This document shows, one piece after another, positions 25,959 through 34,422 of a stretch of 64,000 bases of DNA. The notes beneath the pieces are model-generated. The model made no database searches. It had not been told where the DNA came from and saw only the letters and a program-made list of their open reading frames with translations. The position numbers were made by a program, and so were the translations under genes. Numbering within the stretch: position 1 is the first letter of the stretch; each line of letters opens with the position of its first letter. Source of the stretch: Micavibrio_A sp041655955 (GTDB taxonomy: Bacteria > Pseudomonadota > Alphaproteobacteria > Micavibrionales > Micavibrionaceae); assembly GCA_041655955.1 (NCBI GenBank), contig JBBAEN010000001.1, positions 62,001-126,000 on the forward strand, read 5' to 3'.

Positions 25959-26852
25959 ATGAGCAGCTTTCAGGAAGATATTATCGCCCGCACCATTGAT
26001 TTTATGGCGGCCCATGGCGCGGCGGCAACGCCCCCCGACCTTGAAGCCATGGCGCGGACGGCCGGTTATGAAGCCACGCATTTCCAAAAACTGTTCAAGG
26101 AAAAAGCCGGGATCAGCCCCAAGCGCCTCTGGCAATATATGCAATATCGCCGCGCCCGTGATTTTCTGCTCGAAGGTTATCCGACGCTGGACGCGGCCTA
26201 TCAGGCGGGATTATCAGGGAGCGGGCGGCTTCATGATTTGTTCGTCGCCTGCGAGGGCGCGACCCCCGGTATGGTGCAAAAGCGCGGGGAGGGGATGGAG
26301 ATTGCATATGGCTATCACCCATCGCCGATTGGCGAGATTATCGTGGCGCAAACGCAAAAAGGCGTGTGCTGGATTGGCTTTGTCATTGGCGGGAACCGCG
26401 GCGGTTCTTTTGAAAAAATGCAAAAACACTGGCCGAAGGCCCGCATGACGGAAGATGCTGGGGCGACAAAGCCGGCGGCGGATCATGTATTGCGGATCTG
26501 GCGCGGACAGGGGGACGCGGCGAAAAAGCTTAGGCTCGATCTGCACGGGACGAATTTTCAGATACAGGTCTGGCGGGCGCTTTTGAAGATACCGGCGGGG
26601 GCCGTGCTTTCCTATCAGGATATTGCCGATGCGCTTGGGGATGCCAAGGCCAGCCGCGCGGTCGGTACGGCGGTCGGGGCCAACCCGCTGACGCTCCTTA
26701 TCCCGTGCCACCGCGTGATCCAGAAAAGCGGGATTGTCGAAAATTATGCGTGGGGCACGCCGCGAAAGAAAATCCTTCTTGGGCTGGAGGCCGACAGGCT
26801 AGAGCCAAAGGACGGCGCGCATGGAATACAGCCCCGGCTCTTTTCCTTCTAA
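25959..26852 (+). CDS. Ada-type O6-methylguanine-DNA methyltransferase with AraC domain
   Basis: The 297-residue protein joins an AraC-type helix-turn-helix (about residues 12-100, with KLFKEKAGISPKRL) to a C-terminal alkyltransferase domain (LIPCHRVIQ near 247, with the acceptor cysteine; VWRALLKIPAG near 206). It transfers methyl groups from damaged guanine to its own cysteine. The N-terminal Ada zinc domain, which repairs phosphotriesters and activates transcription, is absent, so it resembles the shorter two-domain homologues. The start at 25959 begins the HTH; the frame is open further upstream but overlaps nth. It is divergent from nth, so two base-repair genes are back to back. Confidence 0.9.
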   Translation: MSSFQEDIIARTIDFMAAHGAAATPPDLEAMARTAGYEATHFQKLFKEKAGISPKRLWQYMQYRRARDFLLEGYPTLDAAYQAGLSGSGRLHDLFVACEGATPGMVQKRGEGMEIAYGYHPSPIGEIIVAQTQKGVCWIGFVIGGNRGGSFEKMQKHWPKARMTEDAGATKPAADHVLRIWRGQGDAAKKLRLDLHGTNFQIQVWRALLKIPAGAVLSYQDIADALGDAKASRAVGTAVGANPLTLLIPCHRVIQKSGIVENYAWGTPRKKILLGLEADRLEPKDGAHGIQPRLFSF

Positions 26853-26938
26853 CTATTGCGCGGCGCAATGCGCGCCGCGTGCAAAAAGGACATGGCCGCC
26901 TACGCGGTGGCCTTTTCATAGGCCCGCGCCGCCGATTC

Positions 26939-27376
26939 TCATCCGGCTATATCCCTGATGGCGACGGAAAGGCGCATGGTGCAGTTCATCTTTCCTTCGT
27001 CGTTATAGGTGTCGATTTGCCACAGATGCATGGTGCGTCCGCGGTGCAGGGATTTGCAATGGCCGGTAATCATGCCCTTGCTGACGGGGCGGAGATGGTG
27101 GGCGTGAATTTCAAGGCCGAAGGCGCGTTGTTTGTCGGGATCGATGCACATCCACGCGGCGACGCTGCCCAGTGTTTCGCCGAGAACGCAGGAAACCCCG
27201 CCATGCAAAATGCCGAAAGGCTGAACCGTCCTGTGATCGACCGGCATTGTGGCGGTCAGCGTGTCTTCGCCGACATCGGTAATGACGATGTTCAGATGCT
27301 TGTTGACGTTGTCCTTCGCGACGCCGCGCAGGTCGTTCAGATCTTGAAGGGAATATTGTTTAAACCAGATGCTCAT
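26939..27376 (-). CDS. Hotdog-fold acyl-CoA thioesterase (PaaI/YbdB-like)
   Basis: The 145-residue protein has the PaaI-type hotdog signature: HRTVQPFGILHGGVSCVLGE near 48-67 with the conserved His-Gly-Gly and catalytic Glu region, and GLEIHAHHLRPVSKG near 86-100. Such enzymes hydrolyse aryl-CoA or acyl-CoA thioesters. The specific substrate is not predictable. I start at ATG 27376; an in-frame ATG four codons earlier is possible. It is convergent with the Ada-type gene. Confidence 0.85.
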   Translation of the reverse strand: MSIWFKQYSLQDLNDLRGVAKDNVNKHLNIVITDVGEDTLTATMPVDHRTVQPFGILHGGVSCVLGETLGSVAAWMCIDPDKQRAFGLEIHAHHLRPVSKGMITGHCKSLHRGRTMHLWQIDTYNDEGKMNCTMRLSVAIRDIAG

Positions 27377-27433
27377 GGGGGAGATCATACTCCAGCCATT
27401 ATGGATGTGAAAGCCGGAATTTATGTTCCTTTA

Positions 27434-27512
27434 GCCACGGAGTTTACAGAGCGCACGGAGGATTACACAAAAGAGGGCAATCTCTGTGGCCCTTCTGCGT
27501 TCCCTGTGTTTA
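27434..27512. repeat. CACGGAG-rich repeat element, copy 1
   Basis: This 79-bp stretch contains CCACGGAGTTTACAGAG, then GCACGGAGGATTAC, and ends with CTCTGTGG and CCCTGTG in inverse orientation. It shares CACGGAGTT-ACAGAG (one internal mismatch) with a second stretch beyond the other end of dnaJ. Elements of this look recur in intergenic regions of many bacterial genomes. No protein-coding content is seen. Confidence 0.5.
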
Positions 27513-27625
27513 AAAATAAAATCTATGGCCGCCTGCTATGTCCCCGGCCGTGCTGCGCTGTAGGATTTAGACGGGCCGACCACGCCAATGACGCTGCTGC
27601 CCTCACGCAGGGCAAAGGCTGAACC

Positions 27626-28801
27626 TCAATTCTTCAAATCCGTCCAGATATCCTTCATTTTTTGCATGAAGGACGAAGATTCCGGCGAATGGTTCGTCCT
27701 GTCGCCGCCCAGTTCTTCAGCCAGTTTTTTAAGGATGTCCTTTTGTTTGCCGCTCAAATTCACAGGCGTTTCGACGAAGATCTCGATATAGAGATCGCCG
27801 CAGGATTCAGAGCGCATGATCGACATGCCCTTGCTGCGCAGGCGGAATTGCTGTCCCGTTTGCGTTCCGGGGGGGATTTTGACGTTGTTGCGCGCCCCGT
27901 CGATGCTCGGCACCTCGATTTCGCCGCCAAGCGTTGCCGTTGTCATCGGAATCGGCACGCGGCAGTAAATATTAGCCCCGTCACGGCGAAAAAATTTGTG
28001 CGGCTTGATAGTGACGAGGACATAGAGATCGCCCGCAGGGGCGCCGCGCATGCCGGCCTCGCCTTCACCCGCCAGACGAATCCTCCGGCCTGAATCGATG
28101 CCTTTGGGGATGGATACCTGCAATGTGCGCTCGCGGCGGACGCGCCCCGAACCGCCGCATTTTTTGCAAGGATCCTTGATAATGGTTCCGGCACCGCCGC
28201 AAGTGTGACAGCCGCGCTCTATCGTAAAAAAACCTTGCTGCGCACGGATGCGCCCCGCGCCGTGGCAGGTCGGGCATTCAACGGGTTCCTTGCCGCCTTC
28301 GGAGCCGCTCCCGTCGCAGGAATCGCAGGTATCGTTCACCGGCATTTTCAACGTAACGTCTTTGCCGAGAAAGGCGTCTTCGAGGGAGATTTCTGTTGTG
28401 TACTGGATGTCGGAGCCGCGCATATTGGCGCCGCCGCGCGCCCCGCCGCGCCCGCCCATGACGTCGCCGAACATATCCTCGAAAATATCGGAGAAGGAGC
28501 CGCCGAACCCTGCGCCAAAACCGCCAAAGCCCGCACCGCCGCCACCTGCGCCGCGGCCAAAACCGCCGCCCATGGAACCGTCAAACGCGCCTTTGCCGAA
28601 ACGGTCATAGGCTGCGCGTTTTTGTTCGTCCTTTAGTATGTCATAGGCTTCGCTGATTTCCTTGAACTTGGCCTCGGCGTCCTTGTTGTCCTTATTCTGG
28701 TCGGGGTGATATTTCATGGCAAGCTTGCGGTAGGACTTCTTGATGTCCTCCGCCGACGCTTTCTTATCGACGCCCAGTATTTCGTAATAATCTCTTGCCA
28801 T
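27626..28801 (-). CDS. dnaJ: Chaperone DnaJ
   Basis: This Hsp40 co-chaperone stimulates DnaK ATPase and delivers clients. The 391 residues have the J-domain with HPD (KYHPDQ near 30), a Gly/Phe-rich linker (GGGFGRGAGGGG near 77-105), four zinc-finger motifs CDSCDGSG, CPTCHGAG, CHTCGGAG and CKKCGGSG, and the C-terminal substrate-binding domain. It lies 87 bp downstream of dnaK; the spacer carries an inverted CACGGAG repeat that may separate or attenuate transcription. Confidence 0.98.
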   Translation of the reverse strand: MARDYYEILGVDKKASAEDIKKSYRKLAMKYHPDQNKDNKDAEAKFKEISEAYDILKDEQKRAAYDRFGKGAFDGSMGGGFGRGAGGGGAGFGGFGAGFGGSFSDIFEDMFGDVMGGRGGARGGANMRGSDIQYTTEISLEDAFLGKDVTLKMPVNDTCDSCDGSGSEGGKEPVECPTCHGAGRIRAQQGFFTIERGCHTCGGAGTIIKDPCKKCGGSGRVRRERTLQVSIPKGIDSGRRIRLAGEGEAGMRGAPAGDLYVLVTIKPHKFFRRDGANIYCRVPIPMTTATLGGEIEVPSIDGARNNVKIPPGTQTGQQFRLRSKGMSIMRSESCGDLYIEIFVETPVNLSGKQKDILKKLAEELGGDRTNHSPESSSFMQKMKDIWTDLKN

Positions 28802-28819
28802 TTTTATTATCTAAGACGG

Positions 28820-28881
28820 GGCGCACGGAGTTCACAGAGATTATCCGTGAATAGTCCCGTGTTCCCCGTGCAACTCCGTGT
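28820..28881. repeat. CACGGAG-rich repeat element, copy 2 (dnaK-dnaJ spacer)
   Basis: GCGCACGGAGTTCACAGAG near the dnaJ side and AACTCCGTG (28872-28880) form an inverted repeat: CACGGAGTT (28823-28831) is the exact complement of AACTCCGTG. It resembles copy 1 at 27434-27512. It could fold as a hairpin in the dnaK-dnaJ transcript. Confidence 0.55.
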
Positions 28882-28888
28882 TTGAGAT

Positions 28889-30808
28889 TTAGTTTTTCTT
28901 GTCGTCATCGACTTCGGTAAAGTCGGCGTCAATGACATCGTCGCCCGCCTCGCCTGCAGAGATATTATCCTCCGCATTGTCCGGGGTTCCGGCCTGATCC
29001 TCCTGCGCTTTGCGGTAGGCCATTTCGCCTATCTTCATGCTGGCCTGCATAAGGGCGGTCGTTTTGGATTCAATCGCGGCCTTATCGTCGCCTTCGGTTG
29101 CGGATTTCAGGTCTGCGATTGCATCCTCCGCCGCTTTCCGGTCTTCGGCAGGCACCTGATCGCCCAGATCTTTCAACGATTTTTCCGTCTGGTGGATCAT
29201 CGATTCAGCCTGATTCTTCGCGTCAATCACTTCACGCTTTTTCTTGTCGGAATCGGCGTTTTCCTCGGCATCCTTGACCATTTTTTCAATGTCGGCATCG
29301 GATAATCCGCCCGAAGCCTGAATGCGGATTTGCTGTTCCTTGTTCGTGGCCTTGTCCTTCGCCGTGACATGAACGATGCCGTTCGCGTCGATGTCGAATG
29401 TGACCTCGATTTGCGGCACCTGACGCGGGGCGGGCGGTATGCCGACGAGATCGAACTGGCCGAGCAATTTATTGTCCGCCGCCATTTCGCGCTCGCCCTG
29501 AAAGACGCGGATCGTCACTGCGGACTGGTTGTCTTCCGCCGTGGAGAAGGTCTGCGATTTCTTTGTCGGGATCGTCGTGTTGCGGTCGATCATGCGCGTG
29601 AACACGCCGCCGAGCGTTTCAATGCCGAGCGAAAGCGGGGTTACGTCGAGCAGGAGGACATCCTTGACGTCGCCTTGCAAAACGCCGCCCTGAATCGCTG
29701 CGCCGTCGGCGACGACTTCGTCGGGGTTCACGCCCTTATGCGGCTCCTTGCCGAAATATTCCTTCACCGTTTCGATGATTTTCGGCATGCGGGTCATGCC
29801 GCCGACAAGGACGACATCGTCAATGTCGGATGCTTTCAGCCCCGCATCTTTCAAGGCGGCCTTGACCGGATTGAGCGTGTTCTTGACGAGATCCTCGACA
29901 AGGCTTTCCAGCTTGGCGCGGGTCAGTTTGATATTGAGGTGCTTCGGCCCCGACGCGTCCGCCGTGATAAAGGGCAGGTTGACGTCGGTGGACTGGGCGG
30001 AAGATAGTTCAATCTTCGCCTTTTCCGCGGCTTCTTTCAGGCGTTGCAGCGCAAGCTTGTCCGAGCGCAAATCAATGGCCTGTTCTTTCTTGAATTCATC
30101 CGCGAGATAGTGGATGACGCGATCGTCGAAATCTTCACCGCCAAGGAACGTGTCGCCGTTGGTGGATTTAACCTCGAACACGCCGTCGCCGATTTCAAGG
30201 ACGGAAACGTCGAACGTCCCGCCGCCAAGGTCGTATACGACGATCGTGCCGGTCGATTTTTTATCGAGGCCATAGGCGAGCGCCGCCGCCGTCGGTTCGT
30301 TGATGATGCGCAGCACTTCGAGGCCCGCGATCTTGCCGGCGTCTTTCGTCGCCTGACGCTGGGAGTCGTTAAAGTAGGCGGGAACGGTGATGACGGCCTG
30401 TTCGACTTTTTCGCCGAGGAAGCTTTCCGCCGTTTCCTTCATTTTTTGCAAGATCATTGCCGAGATCTGCGCCGGCGATTTTTTCTCGCCATCCACTTCG
30501 ACCCACGCATCGCCGTTATCGGCCTTGACGATCTTGAAAGGGGCCGTCTTAACCATCTTTTGCACTTCCGCATCGTCAAAGCGGCGGCCAATCAGGCGTT
30601 TGACGGCGTAAAGCGTGTTTTCGGGGTTGGTGACCGCTTGGCGCTTCGCGGGCTGCCCCACGAGCCGTTCGCCGTCTTTCGTGAAAGCGACCATGGAAGG
30701 GGTCGTGCGCGCGCCTTCTGCGTTCTCGATAATCCGCGCTTCCTTTCCGTCCATGACGGCGACGCAGGAGTTTGTCGTACCTAAATCGATACCAATGACT
30801 TTGCCCAT
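28889..30808 (-). CDS. dnaK: Molecular chaperone DnaK (Hsp70)
   Basis: This ATP-dependent chaperone binds exposed hydrophobic stretches. The 639 residues show the ATPase signatures IDLGTTNSCVAV near 5-16, VYDLGGGTFDVSVL near 190, and VVLVGGMTRMPKI near 333. The substrate-binding domain includes EPHKGVNPDEVVA near 360, and the C-terminus ends in acidic residues (DADFTEVDDDKK). AAAGGAA lies about 8 bases before the ATG. grpE lies upstream and dnaJ downstream. An RpoH-like promoter may lie at 30898-30929. Confidence 0.98.
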   Translation of the reverse strand: MGKVIGIDLGTTNSCVAVMDGKEARIIENAEGARTTPSMVAFTKDGERLVGQPAKRQAVTNPENTLYAVKRLIGRRFDDAEVQKMVKTAPFKIVKADNGDAWVEVDGEKKSPAQISAMILQKMKETAESFLGEKVEQAVITVPAYFNDSQRQATKDAGKIAGLEVLRIINEPTAAALAYGLDKKSTGTIVVYDLGGGTFDVSVLEIGDGVFEVKSTNGDTFLGGEDFDDRVIHYLADEFKKEQAIDLRSDKLALQRLKEAAEKAKIELSSAQSTDVNLPFITADASGPKHLNIKLTRAKLESLVEDLVKNTLNPVKAALKDAGLKASDIDDVVLVGGMTRMPKIIETVKEYFGKEPHKGVNPDEVVADGAAIQGGVLQGDVKDVLLLDVTPLSLGIETLGGVFTRMIDRNTTIPTKKSQTFSTAEDNQSAVTIRVFQGEREMAADNKLLGQFDLVGIPPAPRQVPQIEVTFDIDANGIVHVTAKDKATNKEQQIRIQASGGLSDADIEKMVKDAEENADSDKKKREVIDAKNQAESMIHQTEKSLKDLGDQVPAEDRKAAEDAIADLKSATEGDDKAAIESKTTALMQASMKIGEMAYRKAQEDQAGTPDNAEDNISAGEAGDDVIDADFTEVDDDKKN

Positions 30809-30897
30809 AGTAAATTTCCTTTCGTTGGCAAATAGTTAGTGGCAGGCCCGTTTTTCACAGCACCATGCCGGTTCATTCCCTAAAGGGGGCTACACGT

Positions 30898-30929
30898 TTA
30901 TATAGCACAGCTTTTCCGCTTTTCCAGAG
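30898..30929 (-). promoter_or_regulatory. Candidate promoter of dnaK
   Basis: On the minus strand CTCTGG (30929-30924) and CTATATAA (30905-30898) are separated by 18 bp, about 90 bp before the dnaK ATG. The -10 fits the alphaproteobacterial heat-shock sigma pattern (C-TAT-T), while the -35 is poor. No CIRCE (TTAGCACTC/GAGTGCTAA) is visible. Confidence 0.35.
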
Positions 30930-30955
30930 GTTTAGAGGGGAAATCCAGCGGAATT

Positions 30956-31600
30956 TCAAGCCTTTTGATCCACCTGATGCTCGCCGCCGGAATCCCCTTT
31001 GGAAACGCCGACCTTTGCGGCGCGGAGGAGGCGCTCGTTCAGGATATAACCCGCTTCGACGACCTGGATTACGAGGCCGCCGGGCTTGCCGGGGATGGGG
31101 GCCTCGAACATGACTTCATGGAAGTTCGGGTTGAAGGGTTCATCGAGCGGTTCGATTTTCTTGATGCCGTGGCGATCGAATGTTTTCAAAAGCTGCGTGT
31201 CCATCGCCTCAAGCCCTGCAATCACGGACGCCACACGCTCATCGTCATGGATGTCCTGCGGGATGGCGGCGAGGGCGCGCTGGAAATTGTCGGAAAAGTC
31301 GAGCAGATCCTTTGCAAAGGACGATACGGCATACTTGCCCGCATCCTCGCGCTCCTTTACGGCGCGGCGGCGCGTGTTCTCGGCGTCGGCCAGTGCGCGC
31401 ATGGCTTTGTCTTTCAATTCGGCAAGTTCGGCTTCGAGCGCTTTGATACGGGCGGCGGCGAAATCTTCCGGCGCGGAACCGGCCTGTTCCGGCACCTGTT
31501 CCTGTTCCGCCATTCCGTCCTGAACCGGCGTTTTCGCGGCTGTGTCGGGGGAGGCTGTTTCCGGCGCTGCGTCCGGTTTTTGTTCTGGTTCGTTTGTCAT
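30956..31600 (-). CDS. grpE: Nucleotide exchange factor GrpE
   Basis: GrpE exchanges ADP for ATP on DnaK. From ATG 31600 the protein has 214 residues: an acidic Pro/Glu-rich N-terminus, a long coiled coil (KALEAELAELKDKAMRALADAENTRRRA, about residues 55-85, within the family signature), and a C-terminal beta domain ending with a conserved GYILNERLLRAAKVGVSKG-like stretch near 188-206. The open frame extends upstream to 31663, but that part is not GrpE-like and overlaps the next gene. It precedes dnaK by 147 bp on the same strand. Confidence 0.96.
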   Translation of the reverse strand: MTNEPEQKPDAAPETASPDTAAKTPVQDGMAEQEQVPEQAGSAPEDFAAARIKALEAELAELKDKAMRALADAENTRRRAVKEREDAGKYAVSSFAKDLLDFSDNFQRALAAIPQDIHDDERVASVIAGLEAMDTQLLKTFDRHGIKKIEPLDEPFNPNFHEVMFEAPIPGKPGGLVIQVVEAGYILNERLLRAAKVGVSKGDSGGEHQVDQKA

Positions 31601-31634
31601 GGTGGGAGTTATATAGGCTGTTCTTCCGGAAAAA

Positions 31635-32564
31635 TCAAAGCCGTGTTCCGGGGCGCGTAACAAAGACCCTCAATTCTTTTTGCACCAGCTTGCGCCCGCC
31701 CGGCCCGTCCATCGGGCGGCTGATCATAATGGTGCCAAGCTCGCCATAGCCTTCCTCCCCGATTTGCGAGGCGATATGGCCGCCCTGATCATAGAAATAA
31801 TAGATCCGGCCGCCGGAATCGCCATTGCCCCCGTCCTGGGCGGGAGCCATGGCGCGGTGCATGGCGAATTGATGGATTTGCGCGTCCACGTCATCGCCGG
31901 ATTCGGCCATGGGGACATGGAGGGCGACGACGCTGTCGCCGTTAAAGCCAAGGCGGATGCGGTCATTGAGCGGGCCGGAAAGGGGGCGGCCTTTGAAAAC
32001 CATCATGCTGAGCGGGCGGAGTTCGATGGCCGATCCGTTCCACAGGATTTGGTATTTGTCCGTCCCCGCATCGGCTGTAAAACGGATTTCCTGCGTGCCG
32101 CGCTTTTGCAGGTCGCTGCGGGACAAGACCATGATGGCGGTGGACATGCGGTTTTGCCGGTCGCACCGGCCCGCCTGCGCCCCGCCTTGCGGCTCTATGC
32201 GGCGGTAATGGATGACCTTGATGTCGAGATAATGCGGATCGTTGAAATTCGCCTCATATTCCAGCGGCGAAAATTCGAAACAGCCGCTGACGACGTCCGG
32301 CACGGCCATTTGCAGGCCGAACTGGTCGTCTTCCATATAATCGTGGCGGACGAGGGATACATGGACTTCGTCCGGCTTGATAAAGCCCTGTTTTTGCATG
32401 CTTTGCCGCTGCATCGAGCGGATATAGTCGGCGGCTTCGTTGCTCCGCCCCGTGAAGGTCGGATCGTAGGTCTGCGATTCTTCCTGCGCGCGGGACGGGG
32501 AGGCCGCGCCGAAAAGGATTGCGGCGCAAAGAAGGGCGGGCAGGAACATATGTCTGGTTTTCAA
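31635..32564 (-). CDS. Secreted protein of unknown function between hrcA and grpE
   Basis: The 309-residue product begins at a TTG (32564) preceded by CGGAG at 8-base spacing; the first ATG is five codons in. A Sec signal peptide (hydrophobic core FLPALLCAAILFGAA, cleavage after SRA) indicates export. The mature protein is beta-rich with two cysteines (SGCFEF, AGRCDR), perhaps a disulfide. I recognise no family. Its place inside the hrcA-grpE-dnaK heat-shock block suggests possible co-regulation as an envelope stress protein, but this is inference from position only. Confidence 0.7.
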   Translation of the reverse strand: MKTRHMFLPALLCAAILFGAASPSRAQEESQTYDPTFTGRSNEAADYIRSMQRQSMQKQGFIKPDEVHVSLVRHDYMEDDQFGLQMAVPDVVSGCFEFSPLEYEANFNDPHYLDIKVIHYRRIEPQGGAQAGRCDRQNRMSTAIMVLSRSDLQKRGTQEIRFTADAGTDKYQILWNGSAIELRPLSMMVFKGRPLSGPLNDRIRLGFNGDSVVALHVPMAESGDDVDAQIHQFAMHRAMAPAQDGGNGDSGGRIYYFYDQGGHIASQIGEEGYGELGTIMISRPMDGPGGRKLVQKELRVFVTRPGTRL

Positions 32565-32619
32565 GGCGAATACTCCGAATTTCTTTGAACAGGATAATGG
32601 ATCGGCGGGGGGAGGGCAA

Positions 32620-33657
32620 TTATCCTTCGGACAGCTTCCTGATATTCCGCGTGATCATTTCGGCGATATAGCTGACGGAAGGGATTATTTTTGCATAATC
32701 AAGGCGCGTCGGGCCGATAACGCCGACCGCCCCCACAAAATTGCCGCTCCCGTTATTATAGGGGGTGAGGATCAGTGAATGACCCGCGAAAATCGGGTTT
32801 TCCATGCCGATGAAGATTTTGACGCCGTCGGCATTGCCCGCCTGATCGAGCAGTTTGGAAACGGTTTCCTTGGCCTCAAGCTGTTCCATCAGGAGGCGCA
32901 CGCGGTCGAGATCCTGCACGCTGCCCTGATCCAGAAGGCGGGACGCGCCGCGGACGATAAGCGTTCCTTCGCCCGTTTGCATGGCAAGCCCTTCCTCGAT
33001 GACATGGCTCATCAGCTTGGCAAGCTCGTCCCGCCGCGCCGCGATTTCTTCCACCAAGGCCCCGCGCATTTCCCCGAATGTCTTGCCGTAGAGCCGCTCG
33101 GAAAGGAAATTGCTGGCCTGTTTCAATATGTCGGGCGTGATGCCGGGGGGCAATTCCATGATGCGGTTTTCGACCATCCCGTCTTCGGGGACGATGATGA
33201 CAAGGGCGCGGGTCGGGGCGAGGCTGACAAATTCGATATGACGGACGGGCTTGTTCGCCTTGGGCGCGACGACGATTCCGGCGCTGCGCGACAGCCCCGC
33301 CAGCACGGTGCTGGCTTGTTCCAACATGGCGGGGACGGAACCGGCATCCTGATATTGTTCGTCCAGCGCCCGCCTGTCCGTGTCGGAAAGCGCGCCTTTT
33401 TCCATGATGCCGTCGATGAAATAGCGGAGGCCCTGCGCCGTCGGCAGGCGGCCCGCCGAGATATGCGGCGCTTCGAGCAGGCCAAGCTCCTCCAGATCCG
33501 CCATGACATTGCGGATCGTCGCGGGGGACAGGGCGAAATTGCGCGATATGGTGCGCGAGCCGACCGGATCGCCGTGTTCCATATAGGATTCGACGATATG
33601 GCGGAAAATCTCTCTCGCGCGCTCGTCCAGAGTGGTGTAAGACACTACCGTTTTCAT
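32620..33657 (-). CDS. hrcA: Heat-inducible transcription repressor HrcA
   Basis: HrcA represses groESL and sometimes dnaK by binding the CIRCE operator. The 345-residue protein has an N-terminal winged helix (GDPVGSRTISRNFALSPATIRN near 30-51, then GLLEAPHISAGRLPTAQG, typical of HrcA) and the GAF-like C-terminal domain (ENPIFAGHSLILTPY near 287). The real start is ATG 33657; the open frame extends far upstream into the divergent rph. No CIRCE sequence is visible near hrcA, grpE or dnaK in this window, so its targets probably lie elsewhere, for example groESL. Confidence 0.97.
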   Translation of the reverse strand: MKTVVSYTTLDERAREIFRHIVESYMEHGDPVGSRTISRNFALSPATIRNVMADLEELGLLEAPHISAGRLPTAQGLRYFIDGIMEKGALSDTDRRALDEQYQDAGSVPAMLEQASTVLAGLSRSAGIVVAPKANKPVRHIEFVSLAPTRALVIIVPEDGMVENRIMELPPGITPDILKQASNFLSERLYGKTFGEMRGALVEEIAARRDELAKLMSHVIEEGLAMQTGEGTLIVRGASRLLDQGSVQDLDRVRLLMEQLEAKETVSKLLDQAGNADGVKIFIGMENPIFAGHSLILTPYNNGSGNFVGAVGVIGPTRLDYAKIIPSVSYIAEMITRNIRKLSEG

Positions 33658-33702
33658 AAACGATAATATATAGAGTAGAACGCAACAAAGAAAGAGAGAA
33701 CC

Positions 33703-34422
33703 ATGTCCCGCCCGTCCGGCCGCAGCGCCGACCAGCTCCGCACCATCGAAATTATCCCGCATTATTCCCGCCATGCGGAAGGATCGTGCCTTGTGAAATT
33801 CGGCGATACGCACGTTCTTTGCACGGCGAGCGTCGAGGAAAAGCTCCCCGGCTGGATGAAGGGGCAGGGCAAGGGATGGGTGACGGCGGAATACGGCATG
33901 CTGCCGCGCTCCACCCATTCGCGCATGGATCGCGAGGCCGCGAAGGGCAAACAATCGGGCCGGACGCAGGAAATCCAGAGGCTTATCGGGCGGGCGCTTC
34001 GCGCTGTCGTCGATATGCAAGGGCTTGGCGAGCGCCAGATCAAGATTGACTGCGACGTCATTCAGGCCGATGGCGGCACGCGCACGGCGTCCGTCACGGG
34101 CGGCTATGTTGCGATGGCGCTGGCCATGCAGCATCTCGTCAAAATCGGCGCCTTGCCGAAAATGCCGCTGGCCGATTCCGTCGCGGCCATTTCCTGCGGC
34201 ATTTATAAAGGCATGCCTGTGCTTGATCTTGATTACGACGAAGACAGCGCCGCCGATACGGACGCGAATTTCGTCATTACGGGCAAAGGCGGCATTGTCG
34301 AGATTCAAGGGACGGCGGAAAAAGATCCCTTCACGCAAGAACAGTTCCTGACGCTCCTCGATCTTTCCCGCGCAGGCTGCGACGCCTTGAAGGAAATACA
34401 GGCAAAGGCCATCGCTTCATGA
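33703..34422 (+). CDS. rph: Ribonuclease PH
   Basis: RNase PH trims the 3' ends of tRNA precursors by phosphorolysis. The 239 residues match the family throughout: RPSGRSADQLR at the start, EGSCLVKFGDTHVLCTASVEE near 26-46, AEYGMLPRSTHSR near 64-76 and IQADGGTRTASVTGG near 120-134. It is divergent from hrcA with 45 bp between the starts, a common alphaproteobacterial arrangement. Its stop overlaps the rdgB start in an ATGA. Confidence 0.98.
   Translation: MSRPSGRSADQLRTIEIIPHYSRHAEGSCLVKFGDTHVLCTASVEEKLPGWMKGQGKGWVTAEYGMLPRSTHSRMDREAAKGKQSGRTQEIQRLIGRALRAVVDMQGLGERQIKIDCDVIQADGGTRTASVTGGYVAMALAMQHLVKIGALPKMPLADSVAAISCGIYKGMPVLDLDYDEDSAADTDANFVITGKGGIVEIQGTAEKDPFTQEQFLTLLDLSRAGCDALKEIQAKAIAS

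Noticed and set aside
26853..26938. Possible small gene between the Ada-type gene and the thioesterase gene
   Set aside because: The 86-bp spacer has no open frame with a ribosome-binding site.
33658..34338. Upstream extension of the hrcA frame to 34338
   Set aside because: It runs antisense through rph. HrcA sequence begins at ATG 33657.
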